Below, in pieces: positions 48,413 through 57,144 of a stretch of DNA of 64,000 bases (position 1 is the stretch's first letter; every line of letters begins with the position of its first letter). Position numbers and translations under genes: made by a program. A model generated the notes under the pieces. The model saw only the letters and a program-made list of their open reading frames with translations. It had not been told where the DNA came from and searched no databases. The stretch is from positions 4,526,001-4,590,000 of the forward strand of contig NZ_AP018164.1 of assembly GCF_002356315.1 (NCBI RefSeq). The letters run 5' to 3'. Source of the DNA: Mycobacterium shigaense (GTDB taxonomy: Bacteria; Actinomycetota; Actinomycetes; Mycobacteriales; Mycobacteriaceae).

Positions 48413-49584
48413 TGCAGGCCCAAGAATTTCGTCACGTTGTCGCTGACGATCGCCTTCGCCTTGTGTGGCCCGACTGCGTCGACGACGGCTTTCAGCGACT
48501 TCTCCGAGTACCCGTAGGTGCTTTCGTTGTGCGGGTAGTCGCTGGACCACATGACCTTGTCGACCCCGATCTCGTCGATCAGTCGTAGGCCGAGCGGATC
48601 GACCATGAACGACGCGCTCATGTGGGTGTCCCAGTAGTAGCGCGGTTCGTGCTCGAGGGCCCGGTTGAACATGTGCTGATACGACCCCATCAAATGATCG
48701 GCATCCTGCAAAGCCCAAGGAAGCCAAGCGATCCCGCCTTCGAACCAGCCGATTCGCAGGCCGGGATGGTGATCGAGAATTCCGGTGAACAGGTACTTGG
48801 CGAATTGCTCGCGGAAGCCGTCGATGTTGATCATCATGCCGACCACCACGCTGTTGAACTCGCACGGGGTTTTCGGCGGGGTTTCGCCGATGTGATGCGT
48901 GATCGGAAGCCCGGCGGCCTCGATCTCGTCCCAGACCGGCCTCATCGCGGTGCTGCCGTAGTCGATGATGTTGCCGTCGTCATCCTTGCCCGGGTTGAGC
49001 GGCAACAGGAACGTCTTGATTCCCAACGATTTCAGCTCGGCCAGCGTCGTGCGGGCCCCCTGCGGATCCCACCAGTTGATCAGGCCGGCGCCGTAGAGGT
49101 GACCGCCTGCCCGCTCCTGCAGCTCGGCGATGTATTCGTTGTAGATGCGAAAAGCCAGCTCCCGCAGTTGCTTGTCGGGGTAGTGGAAGAGCGCCAGGAT
49201 CGCGTTGGGGAAGACCAGTTCCTTCTCAACACCGTCCTCACGCAGCTCTTGGATGCGGGCCTCGATGTTGGTGCTCGCCGCCCCGGGTAGGTCGTCGTAT
49301 TGCATCAGCACCGCGCTGAAGTCGCCCGGCAGGAACGACTGGCCCTTGCGCCCGACTTGGTAGGCGCCGTCCTCGTACCAGATCCGCGGCGCCTTGTCCT
49401 TCAATTCATCCGGGAAGCGCTCGTAGAAGATGTCGTCGGCTAGCGAGATGTGGTTGTCCGCGGAGAAGACCACGGTCCCCGCGGGCAGGCCCACATCGCT
49501 GTCCGCGGCGTGGCCGCGGCGATTCTTCGGGGCGCCGTAGCCGCCCGGCGGGTAGAGCGAAGCGGTGGTTGTCGACGTTGACAT
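48409..49584 (-). CDS. Amidohydrolase-2 family metal-dependent hydrolase
   Basis: 391 residues, ATG with GGAGGG upstream. VVFSADNHISLADD near residue 40 (DxH), PITHHIGETPPKTP with His pair, and MWSSDYPHNESTYG with the catalytic Asp near residue 351. A complete member of the same family as the genes at 13116 and 29635, so three intact members occur in the window. Between P450 and M24 in the operon. Substrate unknown. Confidence 0.9.
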   Translation of the reverse strand: MSTSTTTASLYPPGGYGAPKNRRGHAADSDVGLPAGTVVFSADNHISLADDIFYERFPDELKDKAPRIWYEDGAYQVGRKGQSFLPGDFSAVLMQYDDLPGAASTNIEARIQELREDGVEKELVFPNAILALFHYPDKQLRELAFRIYNEYIAELQERAGGHLYGAGLINWWDPQGARTTLAELKSLGIKTFLLPLNPGKDDDGNIIDYGSTAMRPVWDEIEAAGLPITHHIGETPPKTPCEFNSVVVGMMINIDGFREQFAKYLFTGILDHHPGLRIGWFEGGIAWLPWALQDADHLMGSYQHMFNRALEHEPRYYWDTHMSASFMVDPLGLRLIDEIGVDKVMWSSDYPHNESTYGYSEKSLKAVVDAVGPHKAKAIVSDNVTKFLGLQ

Positions 49585-49646
49585 TGTTGACCCTCCATTC
49601 GGACCGGGATATGCGGATTGATCTCGGGCTGCTCAATCCATTTCGA

Positions 49647-50885
49647 CTACCAGGTGACCGGCAATTCGTAGACGCCGTAGGCGAGCCGGTCGTGTTTGAA
49701 CGGAACGTCCTCGACCGGCACGGCCAGAGCCATCGTCGGGATGCGGCGGAACAACGTCTGGAAGACGATCTGCAACTCGGCGCGCGCGAGCTGCTGGCCC
49801 ACGCACTGATGCCGGCCGTAGCCGAACGCGACATTGCGGTCGGCCCCCGACCGGTGCAGGTAGAGCCGATCAGGCTCGGTGAAGGCGCCCGCATCCCAGT
49901 TCGCCGGTGCCAGGTCGATGATGATGCCCTCGTTCGCGCGGATGGTCTCTCCGGCGATGTGAATGTCCTCCAAGGCAACTCGGCGCTGACCGTTCTGGAT
50001 GATGCTGAGGTAGCGCAGCAACTCCTCGACCGCATTGGCCAGAATCTTGGGATCTTCGGCCTCGCGGATGACGGCTTCCTGGTCCGGATTCAGCAGCAGT
50101 GCGAGGACGCCGAGCCCGATCATGTTCGCGGTCGTTTCGTGCCCGGCGATCAGCAGTCCGGTGCCCAGTTGCGCGGCTTCTTTCACGCTGAGCTCGCCGG
50201 ACTTGACGCGTTCGGCGAGATCGGAAACCGCGTCTTCGGCCGGGTTTTCCATCTTGGCTTCGACGAGCTGAGCCAGGTACTTGTGCAGGCTCATCGCGCC
50301 CTTCATCGTGTCCTCGGCGGCGGCGTAGCGCGCGAGGCCGACGTTGGCGTGGTGCTGGAACATCTCGGCGTCCTCGTAGGGAACCCCGAGCAACTGGCTG
50401 ATCACCAGGGAAGGGACCGGAAGTGCAATGGAGGCAACGATATCCGCGGGCTGGGGTCCCGCCAGCATCCTGTCGATGTGGTCGTCGGTAAGCTGCTGAA
50501 TCGTGGGCCGCAGGTTTTCCACCCGGCGGAAGGTGAACGGCTTGGACAGCATTCGCCGGAACCGGGTGTGCTCCTCTCCGTCGGAGGTGAACACCGATCG
50601 GGGGCGCTTGTGCACGGTGGACAGCATGCCTTCGTTCCAGTGCGGGAAGCCGCCCACCCGGTCGTCGACGCTGACCCGCGAATCCGAAAAGAGTTCGCGC
50701 ACTTGCTCGTAGCCGGTGATAAGCCACGGTGTGCTGCCGTCCCAGATCCGGACCCGGGACAACGGCCGCTCGGCGGCCAAAGCCATCACGTCGGGAGGTG
50801 GTGCGAACGGGCAGCGGGCGTCCCTGGCCATCGGGTATTCCGGAATCTCGGCCTCGGTCGCGGTGTCCGCGAGTGTCTCCGACAT
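49647..50885 (-). CDS. Cytochrome P450 (CYP105/107-like)
   Basis: 412 residues, ATG with GAGGAG upstream. I-helix LLIAGHETTANMIG, ExxR in EELLRYLSI, heme loop AFGYGRHQCVGQQLARAEL. By these features it is close to actinomycete CYP105/CYP107-type enzymes, which hydroxylate diverse compounds. The ferredoxin 50888 is immediately upstream, 2 nt away. Regulated with the TetR at 51094. Confidence 0.93.
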   Translation of the reverse strand: MSETLADTATEAEIPEYPMARDARCPFAPPPDVMALAAERPLSRVRIWDGSTPWLITGYEQVRELFSDSRVSVDDRVGGFPHWNEGMLSTVHKRPRSVFTSDGEEHTRFRRMLSKPFTFRRVENLRPTIQQLTDDHIDRMLAGPQPADIVASIALPVPSLVISQLLGVPYEDAEMFQHHANVGLARYAAAEDTMKGAMSLHKYLAQLVEAKMENPAEDAVSDLAERVKSGELSVKEAAQLGTGLLIAGHETTANMIGLGVLALLLNPDQEAVIREAEDPKILANAVEELLRYLSIIQNGQRRVALEDIHIAGETIRANEGIIIDLAPANWDAGAFTEPDRLYLHRSGADRNVAFGYGRHQCVGQQLARAELQIVFQTLFRRIPTMALAVPVEDVPFKHDRLAYGVYELPVTW

Positions 50886-50887
50886 AG

Positions 50888-51082
50888 TCACTCCTCGATG
50901 TGGATGGCCTGGGCCGGGCACGCCGCGACGGCCTGGCGGGCGCCTTCGCTCTGCTCCGGTGCTGGGCGGTCGTTGAGCAGGACGACGACACCGTCCTCGT
51001 CGCGCTGGTCGAAGAGCTCGGGCGCGTTCATCACGCAATTGCCCGCCGATGCGCAACTGGCCTGGTCGACTGTCACTTTCAT
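50888..51082 (-). CDS. 3Fe-4S ferredoxin, Ala variant
   Basis: 64 residues from ATG 51082. Motif C-A-S-A-G-N-C near residue 10 and ACPAQAIHI near residue 54; the variable fourth position is Ala. Typical donor to CYP105-like P450s. In the operon TetR-ferredoxin-P450. A longer frame runs upstream but overlaps the TetR gene and is not needed. Confidence 0.9.
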   Translation of the reverse strand: MKVTVDQASCASAGNCVMNAPELFDQRDEDGVVVLLNDRPAPEQSEGARQAVAACPAQAIHIEE

Positions 51083-51093
51083 TGACACGCTCT

Positions 51094-51756
51094 TCACTCG
51101 TGCGGCGTTACGGGTGCCAGCCAAAGACCCACGATCGCATCGATCAAGCTGAAAGCGGCGGCCCGCCAAGAGGGTTGGGCCATCGAGGTTCCCGCGGCGA
51201 GCGCTCGCTCACGGTCAGCGCAGGTGTGCATCAGCAAGTTGCGGGCCATGATGTTGCGCTCGAAATGCACATCGACCGGCAGGTTGGGCAGGCAGCGGTT
51301 GATGCCGTCGACAACCTGAACGAGCGACGGCGAGCTGAGCGCGCCCTTGACGACGATGTTGTAGTAGGCCGGATCGGTCATGGCCTGCGCGGCGAATCGC
51401 GCGTACCAGGTGGGGTTGCCCAGGTCAGCCAGGTGGTCGGTGAGTGGGCGCACCAGGCAGGCCACCCAGGCTCGCAATTCGCCCTGTTCGCCCGAGGCCA
51501 GCAGGTCGGCCACCATCCGCTCGCGCAACTCTTCGACGGGTCCGCGGTGCTTTTCCTCGATGGCGCGCACCAGGTCGGCCTTGGTACCGAAGTGGTAGCC
51601 CACCGCGGCATTGTTGCCTTGCCCGGCGGCCTCGCTGACCTGCCGGTTGGACACCGCGAACATGCCGTGCTCGGCATACAGCCGCTCGGCCGCCACCAGG
51701 ATCGCTTCTTGGGTGGAGCTGGCTCGCTCGGTCCGAACCGTCCTGGCCGTCGTCAT
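51094..51756 (-). CDS. TetR-family regulator of the P450-M24-CoA-transferase operon
   Basis: 220 residues. HTH: TQEAILVAAERLYAEHGMF, VSNRQVSEAAGQGNNAAVGYHF. Ligand domain of the sort with a C-terminal VGLWLAPV. First gene of the operon running to 43566, followed 11 bp later by the ferredoxin. A 22-bp palindrome 28 bp upstream and a similar one upstream of the SDR at 52702 are its probable operators. Ligand likely a pathway intermediate. Confidence 0.9.
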   Translation of the reverse strand: MTTARTVRTERASSTQEAILVAAERLYAEHGMFAVSNRQVSEAAGQGNNAAVGYHFGTKADLVRAIEEKHRGPVEELRERMVADLLASGEQGELRAWVACLVRPLTDHLADLGNPTWYARFAAQAMTDPAYYNIVVKGALSSPSLVQVVDGINRCLPNLPVDVHFERNIMARNLLMHTCADRERALAAGTSMAQPSWRAAAFSLIDAIVGLWLAPVTPHE

Positions 51757-51783
51757 TGGGCTAGTGAACCTCGTCCGATCCTA

Positions 51784-51805
51784 TTAAGTCAAGCGCTTGA
51801 TTTAA
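51784..51805. promoter_or_regulatory. TTAAGTCAAGC palindrome, TetR operator
   Basis: Left arm TTAAGTCAAGC, right arm GCTTGATTTAA, contiguous: 11-0-11 inverted repeat with one mismatch. It is 28-49 bp upstream of the TetR ATG and just after the end of the SDR region. The core TCAAGCGCTTGA resembles the CAAGnnCTTG type bound by KstR2-like TetRs. Confidence 0.65.
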
Positions 51806-51877
51806 TACTGTCCGGCCTGTCGCTCGGTCTCGAGCGTGACGCTGCAGTCACGGTCGGGGCCGAGGGTGACCGCATCG

Positions 51878-52702
51878 TCACGCTCGCGCGCTCAGGCCTC
51901 GCGCTTCCGGGGGGCGGACCACCTTGCCGGTCGAGGTCCCGCCGTCCACGGGGAGCACGGTGCCGGTGACGTAGAGCGACCGGTCGCCCGCGAAATACAG
52001 CGCCGCCTGCGCGACGTCGTCGGGCGTGCCCTCCCGCTTCAGCGGACGGTCGTCGCGCATGCCCTGGCGGATCCGCGCCTCGAAGCGCTCCAACTCCGCC
52101 GGATCCACGTCGACCGCCGACGACGCCAGGATCGGGGTTGGTATGCTGCCCGGCGCGATCGCGTTAACCCGAATATCGTAGTGCGCCAGTTCAATTGCCG
52201 CTGACTTGGTGAACTGGATGACGGCTGCCTTTGAGGCGCGGTAGATCATCACCCCGCCGCCGGCCTGAATCCCGCCGATCGAAGACAGGTTGATGATCGA
52301 CCCGTCGCCGTGTTCGGCCATGTGGCGCGCGGCATCCCGGGTGCCGGCCATCACGCCAAGGAGGTTGACCGCCATGATCCGGTGGAAGTCGGCCAGGTCG
52401 TCGTCGAGCAACCGGCGCAGGGGGCTCGAGACTCCGGCGTTGTTCACCATCACGTGCAGGTCGCCGAATTTCTCGACGGTGGTGGTCACCAACGAGCCGA
52501 CCTGCTCGGGATCCGAGACGTCGGTGCGCACGAACCAGGCCTCGGCGCCGAGCGCGGCGGCCAGTTCGGCTCCCTTGTCGGCCTCGACGTCGGCGATGAC
52601 GACCCGGGCCCCTTCGCCCACAAACCGTTCCACGATGCCGCGCCCGATGCCCGAGGCTCCGCCCGTGACGATGGCGACCCTGCCATTCAGTTCGTTGACC
52701 AC
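51878..52702 (-). CDS. Short-chain dehydrogenase/reductase
   Basis: 274 residues, GTG 52702 (weak Shine-Dalgarno). VTGGASGIGRGIVERF, DVEADKGAEL, NNAG in VNNAGVSSP, SSIGGIQAGGGVMIYRASKAA with Tyr/Lys, and a C-terminal VLPVDGGTSTGK. It is NAD(P)-dependent oxidation of an alcohol or a beta-hydroxyacyl compound. It stands before the TetR operon with its own copy of the TTAAGTCAAGC operator, so it belongs to the same regulon. Confidence 0.9.
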   Translation of the reverse strand: MVNELNGRVAIVTGGASGIGRGIVERFVGEGARVVIADVEADKGAELAAALGAEAWFVRTDVSDPEQVGSLVTTTVEKFGDLHVMVNNAGVSSPLRRLLDDDLADFHRIMAVNLLGVMAGTRDAARHMAEHGDGSIINLSSIGGIQAGGGVMIYRASKAAVIQFTKSAAIELAHYDIRVNAIAPGSIPTPILASSAVDVDPAELERFEARIRQGMRDDRPLKREGTPDDVAQAALYFAGDRSLYVTGTVLPVDGGTSTGKVVRPPEARGLSARA

Positions 52703-52729
52703 GCGACGAGTTAATCGGTGCCGCGGGCG

Positions 52730-52751
52730 TTAAGTCAAGCAGTTGATTTAA
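52730..52751. promoter_or_regulatory. TTAAGTCAAGC palindrome, second operator
   Basis: Left arm TTAAGTCAAGC, right arm AGTTGATTTAA: left arm identical to the site at 51784 and the right arm matches in 9 of 11. It is 28-49 bp upstream of the SDR GTG, the same spacing as at the TetR gene. Confidence 0.6.
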
Positions 52752-52846
52752 GTGCCTCGCATAGCAAGCCGCGGGGGTTCCGGCCGACCGGCAAAGCCGC
52801 CATGCTGGGCTGCGGCGAATCATCTCCGAACTGGTAGGGGGCACTC

Positions 52847-53596
52847 ATGAAGGTTCTGGTCGTCGGAGGCAGCGGGCTCATCGGGAAGCAGGTCGTCGCT
52901 CAACTCAGGGAGTTGGGGCACGAGGCGGTGCCCGCCTCCCCGAGCACGGGCGTCAACACCGTCATCGGCGAAGGCGTTGCCGAGGCCGTTGCCGGTGTCC
53001 ACACGGTGGTGGACGTGTCGAACTCGCCGTCCTGGGCCGACGACGACGTGCTGAACTTCTTCACCACCTCGACTCGCAATCTTCTCGAGGCGGGGCGGGC
53101 CGTTGGGGTGCAGCACCACGTCGCGCTGTCGATAGTGGGGGCCGACCGGGCGACCGAAAGTGGCTACCTGCGCGCCAAAGTCGCCCAGGAGAAGGTGATC
53201 GTAGAATACGGCTCGCCGTACACCATCGTCCGGGCCACTCAGTTCTTCGAATTCGTTGACGGCATTGCCGATTCGCTGACCGACGGCGACGAGGTTCACG
53301 CGCCGAGTGCGGCCTTTCAGCCGATCGCCGCAGCAGATGTCGCCACCGCCGTCACCCGGGCGGCGACCGGCGATCCGGTCAACGGGGTGATCAACATCGC
53401 GGGACCCGACAAACATGGCATGGACGACTTCATCCGGGCCCGGTTCGCGACGACCGGCGATACGCGGGAGGTGGTGACCGATCCCGAGGCGCGCTATTAC
53501 GGTGCGAAGCTCGACGACCGCAGCATCGTTCCGGTCGACGGCGAGGCGGTGGACATCTACCCCACCAGCTTCGGCGACTGGATCACAGCGCACTAG
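52847..53596 (+). CDS. NAD(P)-binding NmrA-like protein
   Basis: 249 residues, ATG. N-terminal KVLVVGGSGLIGKQVVAQL (GxxGxxG Rossmann) and an atypical-SDR body: HHVALSIVGADRATESGYLRAKVAQE (with the YxxxK-like YLRAK), SPYTIVRATQFFEF, INIAGPDKHGMDDF. This group includes NmrA-like sensors and quinone reductases/epimerases. Function is uncertain. It lies divergent to the SDR operon, before the multicopper oxidase, with a 100-bp gap. Confidence 0.8.
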   Translation: MKVLVVGGSGLIGKQVVAQLRELGHEAVPASPSTGVNTVIGEGVAEAVAGVHTVVDVSNSPSWADDDVLNFFTTSTRNLLEAGRAVGVQHHVALSIVGADRATESGYLRAKVAQEKVIVEYGSPYTIVRATQFFEFVDGIADSLTDGDEVHAPSAAFQPIAAADVATAVTRAATGDPVNGVINIAGPDKHGMDDFIRARFATTGDTREVVTDPEARYYGAKLDDRSIVPVDGEAVDIYPTSFGDWITAH

Positions 53597-53696
53597 CCGG
53601 ACGACCGGTGGCCGCGTTCGACGGTTGTGCCTTGGCGGGCCGCCGAGCACGGTATAACTCCCTGGGGACGAATTGACCGACGACAAGGAGCGATCA

Positions 53697-55337
53697 ATGC
53701 CGGTGCCACCCACCCGCGGGGTCCCCTTCGACACGGCACAGCTGACCCGCCGCGGCTTCATCGCCGCGGGCATCGCCGGCGGCTTGACGCTGGCGAGCTG
53801 CAGTAGCTCCAAGCCGTCGGTGCCCACTCCCGCCGCGCAGATGAACGCGGCAATCGCCGCGGCCGAGGCGGCCCGCCCGCACAGCGGGCGCACGGTGACC
53901 GCCAGTCTGACCCCGCAGGTCACGGAGGTCGACCTGGGCGGCCCCATCGCCCGCACGCTGGCGTTCGGCAACACGATCCCCGGGCCGGTGATCCGGGCCA
54001 ACGTCGGTGACGAACTCGTCATCGCGGTGTCGAACAAGCTCGATCATCCGGCGTCGGTGCACTGGCACGGCATCGCATTGCGCAATGACATGGACGGCGC
54101 GGAGCCGGCCACCCCGGACATCGGTGCCGGGCAAGACTTCACCTACAAGTTCTCCGCCCCTAATCCCGGAACCTATTGGGCCCATCCGCATACCGGGCTC
54201 GACGCTGACACTGGCCTTTACCTGCCGGTCATCATCGACGATCCGACCGAGGGCAATTACGACGCCGAATGGATTGTCGTCCTAGACGATTGGACCGACG
54301 GCATCGGGAAGTCCCCGCAACAGCTCTACGAGGAGCTGGTCAGCCCGAACAAGTCGGGCATTCCTACGCCGGCCGCGACGCCGACGACATCCCCGAGCAG
54401 CCCGACGACCTCGGCCACGTCCACCACGCCGACTTCGACGACGTCCACGACGTCGACAAGCCCGACCAGCGGCAGTAGTTCGGCGGCGACCCCGACGCCG
54501 CCCGAGACCGGGCGCGTGGGCACCAGCGACCTCCTCGGCGGCGACGCCGGCGACATCGCCTACCCCTACTACTTGATCAATGGCCGAATTCCGGCCGCGC
54601 CCACCACCTTCAACGCCAAGCCCGGCCAGCGAATCCGGATCCGCTTCATCAACACCGGGTCGGACACCGCGTTTCGGGTGGCGCTGGCCGGCCATTCGAT
54701 GACAGTCACGCACACCGACGGTTTCCCGGTGGTCCCCCAGCAGGTCGACGCCCTGCTCATCGGCATGGCCGAACGCTACGACGTCACGGTGACCGCGGCC
54801 GACGGCGTCTTCCCGCTGGTCGCCTTGGCCGAGGGGAAGAACGCGCTGGCACGGGCTCTGCTAGCGACCGGAAAGGGCAGCGCTCCCGACCCGCAATTTC
54901 AACCGCCCGAACTCACCAGACGCGTCGGCACCATCGAAATGTTCACTGCCACAACACCAGTCAATCTCGGCCGCCCCGAGCCCAACCTGGATCTACCGGT
55001 CGTCCTGGGCGGCAACATGCAGCAATACAATTGGATGATCAACGGCGAGCCCTACAGCAAGACCAATCCGCTGCAGGTGCGCCAGGGGCAGCGCCCCACC
55101 ATCACGTTCGACAACACCACGATGATGTATCACCCAATTCATCTGCACGGGCACACGTTTCAATTGATCAAGTCCGACGGCACGCCCGGCGCCCGCAAGG
55201 ACACCGTGATCGTGCTGCCCAAGCAGAGGCTGATCGCAGTCTTGGTCGCCGACAATCCCGGGCAGTGGCCGATGCACTGCCACAACACCTACCACCAAGT
55301 CGCGGGAATGATGACCCGGCTGGACTACGTCTTCTGA
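53697..55337 (+). CDS. Multicopper oxidase, MmcO-like lipoprotein
   Basis: 546 residues from ATG 53697 (AAGGAG upstream; a TTG 24 nt earlier is rejected). The N-terminus has a Tat motif LTRRGFIAAG and a lipobox LASC, so it is exported folded and lipid-anchored. Copper ligands: VHWHG, WAHPHTG, HPIHLHGHTF and MHCHNTYHQVAGMM (T1/T3 sites). Homologous to M. tuberculosis MmcO, which oxidises Cu(I) and is ~500 residues. A Thr/Ser/Pro-rich insertion of ~50 residues (about 221-270) accounts for the extra length. Convergent with the hydrolase at 55325 (13-nt overlap). Confidence 0.92.
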   Translation: MPVPPTRGVPFDTAQLTRRGFIAAGIAGGLTLASCSSSKPSVPTPAAQMNAAIAAAEAARPHSGRTVTASLTPQVTEVDLGGPIARTLAFGNTIPGPVIRANVGDELVIAVSNKLDHPASVHWHGIALRNDMDGAEPATPDIGAGQDFTYKFSAPNPGTYWAHPHTGLDADTGLYLPVIIDDPTEGNYDAEWIVVLDDWTDGIGKSPQQLYEELVSPNKSGIPTPAATPTTSPSSPTTSATSTTPTSTTSTTSTSPTSGSSSAATPTPPETGRVGTSDLLGGDAGDIAYPYYLINGRIPAAPTTFNAKPGQRIRIRFINTGSDTAFRVALAGHSMTVTHTDGFPVVPQQVDALLIGMAERYDVTVTAADGVFPLVALAEGKNALARALLATGKGSAPDPQFQPPELTRRVGTIEMFTATTPVNLGRPEPNLDLPVVLGGNMQQYNWMINGEPYSKTNPLQVRQGQRPTITFDNTTMMYHPIHLHGHTFQLIKSDGTPGARKDTVIVLPKQRLIAVLVADNPGQWPMHCHNTYHQVAGMMTRLDYVF

Positions 55338-56155
55338 GACACCGTCGCCAGAAAGTCCAGCAGCAACTCGTTGACTGACGACGCCTGCTCGATCTGCGGG
55401 CAGTGCCCGGCCTTGTCGATCACCGTCGAGCGAGCACCGTCGATCTGCTTGGCGATCTCGGCGGCCCAGCCCGACGGAAGCAGCTTGTCCTGTCCCCCTT
55501 CGACGACGAGCGTCGGCACACCGATGCGTTCGTACGCGCGGGTACTCGACGGCGTCGCGGAGGGCTTGGCGCCGGGCCGGCGGAACCGGGCGGCGGCCAC
55601 GGCTTCCCACGCCCCGGGCGCAGTACTGGACTCGTAACGGCGCCCCACGTAATCGTCGTCGGCGGCGAAGCCGGCGTCGTAGAACAACGCCGCGACGATG
55701 CGCCGCATCGCCGGCAGCGACGCGTCGTAGTTCTGCAGCGCTTCGAAATACTCGTTCTGCTGGATTTTTCCGCCCCCGCAGATGATGCCCAGGCTGCGGA
55801 TCGGCAGCACTGGCGTCTCCGACGTGGCATCGCTGAGCAGGTTGATGGCGCCCATCGAGTTGCCGATGAAATGCGCGGAGCTGACGCCGACTGCCTCGCA
55901 GAAGCTCGCCACGTGGCGAATCCGCATACCGCGACCGTCGACGAAATCGATGACCTTCGCGGACTGCCCGAAACCCAGCTGGTCGGGCGCCAGCACCCGG
56001 TACCGGGCGGCCAGCGCATCGATGTTGCGTTCCCAGCCGAGCTCGGCGCTGCCGCCGAACTCACCGCCGTGCAGCAGCACGACCGGTTCTCCGTCGCCGG
56101 CCTCGAGGTAGCTGGTCGTCAGGCCGTCGACCAGCGTCGTCTTGCGCTGCGTCAT
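55325..56155 (-). CDS. Alpha/beta hydrolase (meta-cleavage product hydrolase type)
   Basis: 276 residues from ATG 56155 overlapping the cyclase stop. VVLLHGGEFGGSAE (oxyanion), LAPDQLGFGQS, nucleophile elbow FIGNSMGAIN (GxSxG with GNSMG), and DKAGHCPQIEQ with the catalytic His. GNSMGG-like elbows are typical of C-C hydrolases such as MhpC/BphD/HsaD. Together with the partial hydrolase at 63599 there are two in this operon, suggesting two sequential C-C or ester cleavages. Confidence 0.9.
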   Translation of the reverse strand: MTQRKTTLVDGLTTSYLEAGDGEPVVLLHGGEFGGSAELGWERNIDALAARYRVLAPDQLGFGQSAKVIDFVDGRGMRIRHVASFCEAVGVSSAHFIGNSMGAINLLSDATSETPVLPIRSLGIICGGGKIQQNEYFEALQNYDASLPAMRRIVAALFYDAGFAADDDYVGRRYESSTAPGAWEAVAAARFRRPGAKPSATPSSTRAYERIGVPTLVVEGGQDKLLPSGWAAEIAKQIDGARSTVIDKAGHCPQIEQASSVNELLLDFLATVSQKT

Positions 56156-57144
56156 TTGATCGCGATCGGGTTGACCGGGGAACCGACGGCCCCAACGACT
56201 CTCAGGGGCGGCGCGACAAGCTGGAACTCGTAGACGCCGTCGGCGGCACAGTCGTCCGCGAGCCTCTTGAGGTCCCAGTACTCGCCGAACATCATTCCCA
56301 TGTCGCGCAAGCACAGTAGGTGCAGGGGAAACGTGACCCCGGCGATCCCGGACACCAGATCCTCGACCTGAAGATTGTCCGCCGCCACGGCGGCGATCTC
56401 GTGGTCGTGCAGCCATGAGGCGCACCGCCAGTCCAGGCCGGAATAGCCCTCAGTCTTGTTGCCGGTCATGAGAAACCTTGTCCACCAACCGGTTCGAATC
56501 AGCAGGATGTCGCCCCGACCGATCGTGACCCGCTGAGCGCGCACCACGTCGTCCAGTTCCTCCGGGGTGATCGGGTTGCCCGCTTCGACGAACACGTCGG
56601 CGCCCCGGTGCCGAACCAGGTCCAGCAGCACACCGCGCGAGGTGATGCCCTTACCGTCGACCTTGTCGATGCCACACCGGTAGGCGCCCATGCTGGTCAC
56701 CGAATTCGCCGGGAAGCCATTGTAGAGCTGGTCTTCGTAGTAGACGTGCGACAGCGCGTCCCACTGACTGGCTGCCTGCAGCGGCATGATGATGAGGTCG
56801 TCGTTGAACCGGAACGGATTGTCGGCCGTCATGTAACCGCTGAGCTGCTTGGCCAGCGGATTGCTCGCCCAGTCCGGCCCGTACCGGGCGAGCGTGTTGG
56901 CGTCGCCGCCGTCAACGGTCATGACGTGGATCGGGTTGTGCCGAAACTCGAAGGCGCCCTGCGGTCCTGACGCCCCGAATTCCACGCCGAGCGGAAACAC
57001 CCTGCCGTGCTTGACCAGACTCGCGGCCTCGGTGACCTTTTCGGCGGTGATGAAGTTCAGCGTGCCCAGCTCGTCGTCGTCTCCCCATCGCCCCCAGTTG
57101 GAGACGTCACGCGCGGCCCGCCGGAAATCAGTCATGTCGGCCAT
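56152..57144 (-). CDS. Cyclase-family hydrolase (kynurenine formamidase-like)
   Basis: 330 residues from ATG 57144 (GGAAGG upstream); overlaps the SDR stop by 17 nt. Cyclase fold: DDELGTLNFITAEK, PLQAASQWDALSHVYYED, VDKVDGKGITSRGVLLDL, IGRGDILLIRTGWW. The family motif HxGTHxDxxxH appears here as Q-A-A-S-Q-W-D-A-L-S-H, the Q-type subgroup, with Asp and His kept. These enzymes open lactones or amides by metal-assisted hydrolysis. Operon position between SDR and hydrolase suggests a ring-opening step. Confidence 0.88.
   Translation of the reverse strand: MADMTDFRRAARDVSNWGRWGDDDELGTLNFITAEKVTEAASLVKHGRVFPLGVEFGASGPQGAFEFRHNPIHVMTVDGGDANTLARYGPDWASNPLAKQLSGYMTADNPFRFNDDLIIMPLQAASQWDALSHVYYEDQLYNGFPANSVTSMGAYRCGIDKVDGKGITSRGVLLDLVRHRGADVFVEAGNPITPEELDDVVRAQRVTIGRGDILLIRTGWWTRFLMTGNKTEGYSGLDWRCASWLHDHEIAAVAADNLQVEDLVSGIAGVTFPLHLLCLRDMGMMFGEYWDLKRLADDCAADGVYEFQLVAPPLRVVGAVGSPVNPIAIK

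Noticed and set aside
51784..51805. Calling the TTAAGTCAAGC palindrome a KstR2 site
   Set aside because: Only the CAAG-N2-CTTG core matches; the outer bases differ and a TetR gene lies directly downstream, so a local regulator is more likely.
56480..56510. GGTTCGAATC, like a tRNA T-loop
   Set aside because: It lies inside the cyclase-family gene and no acceptor or anticodon stem can be formed around it.
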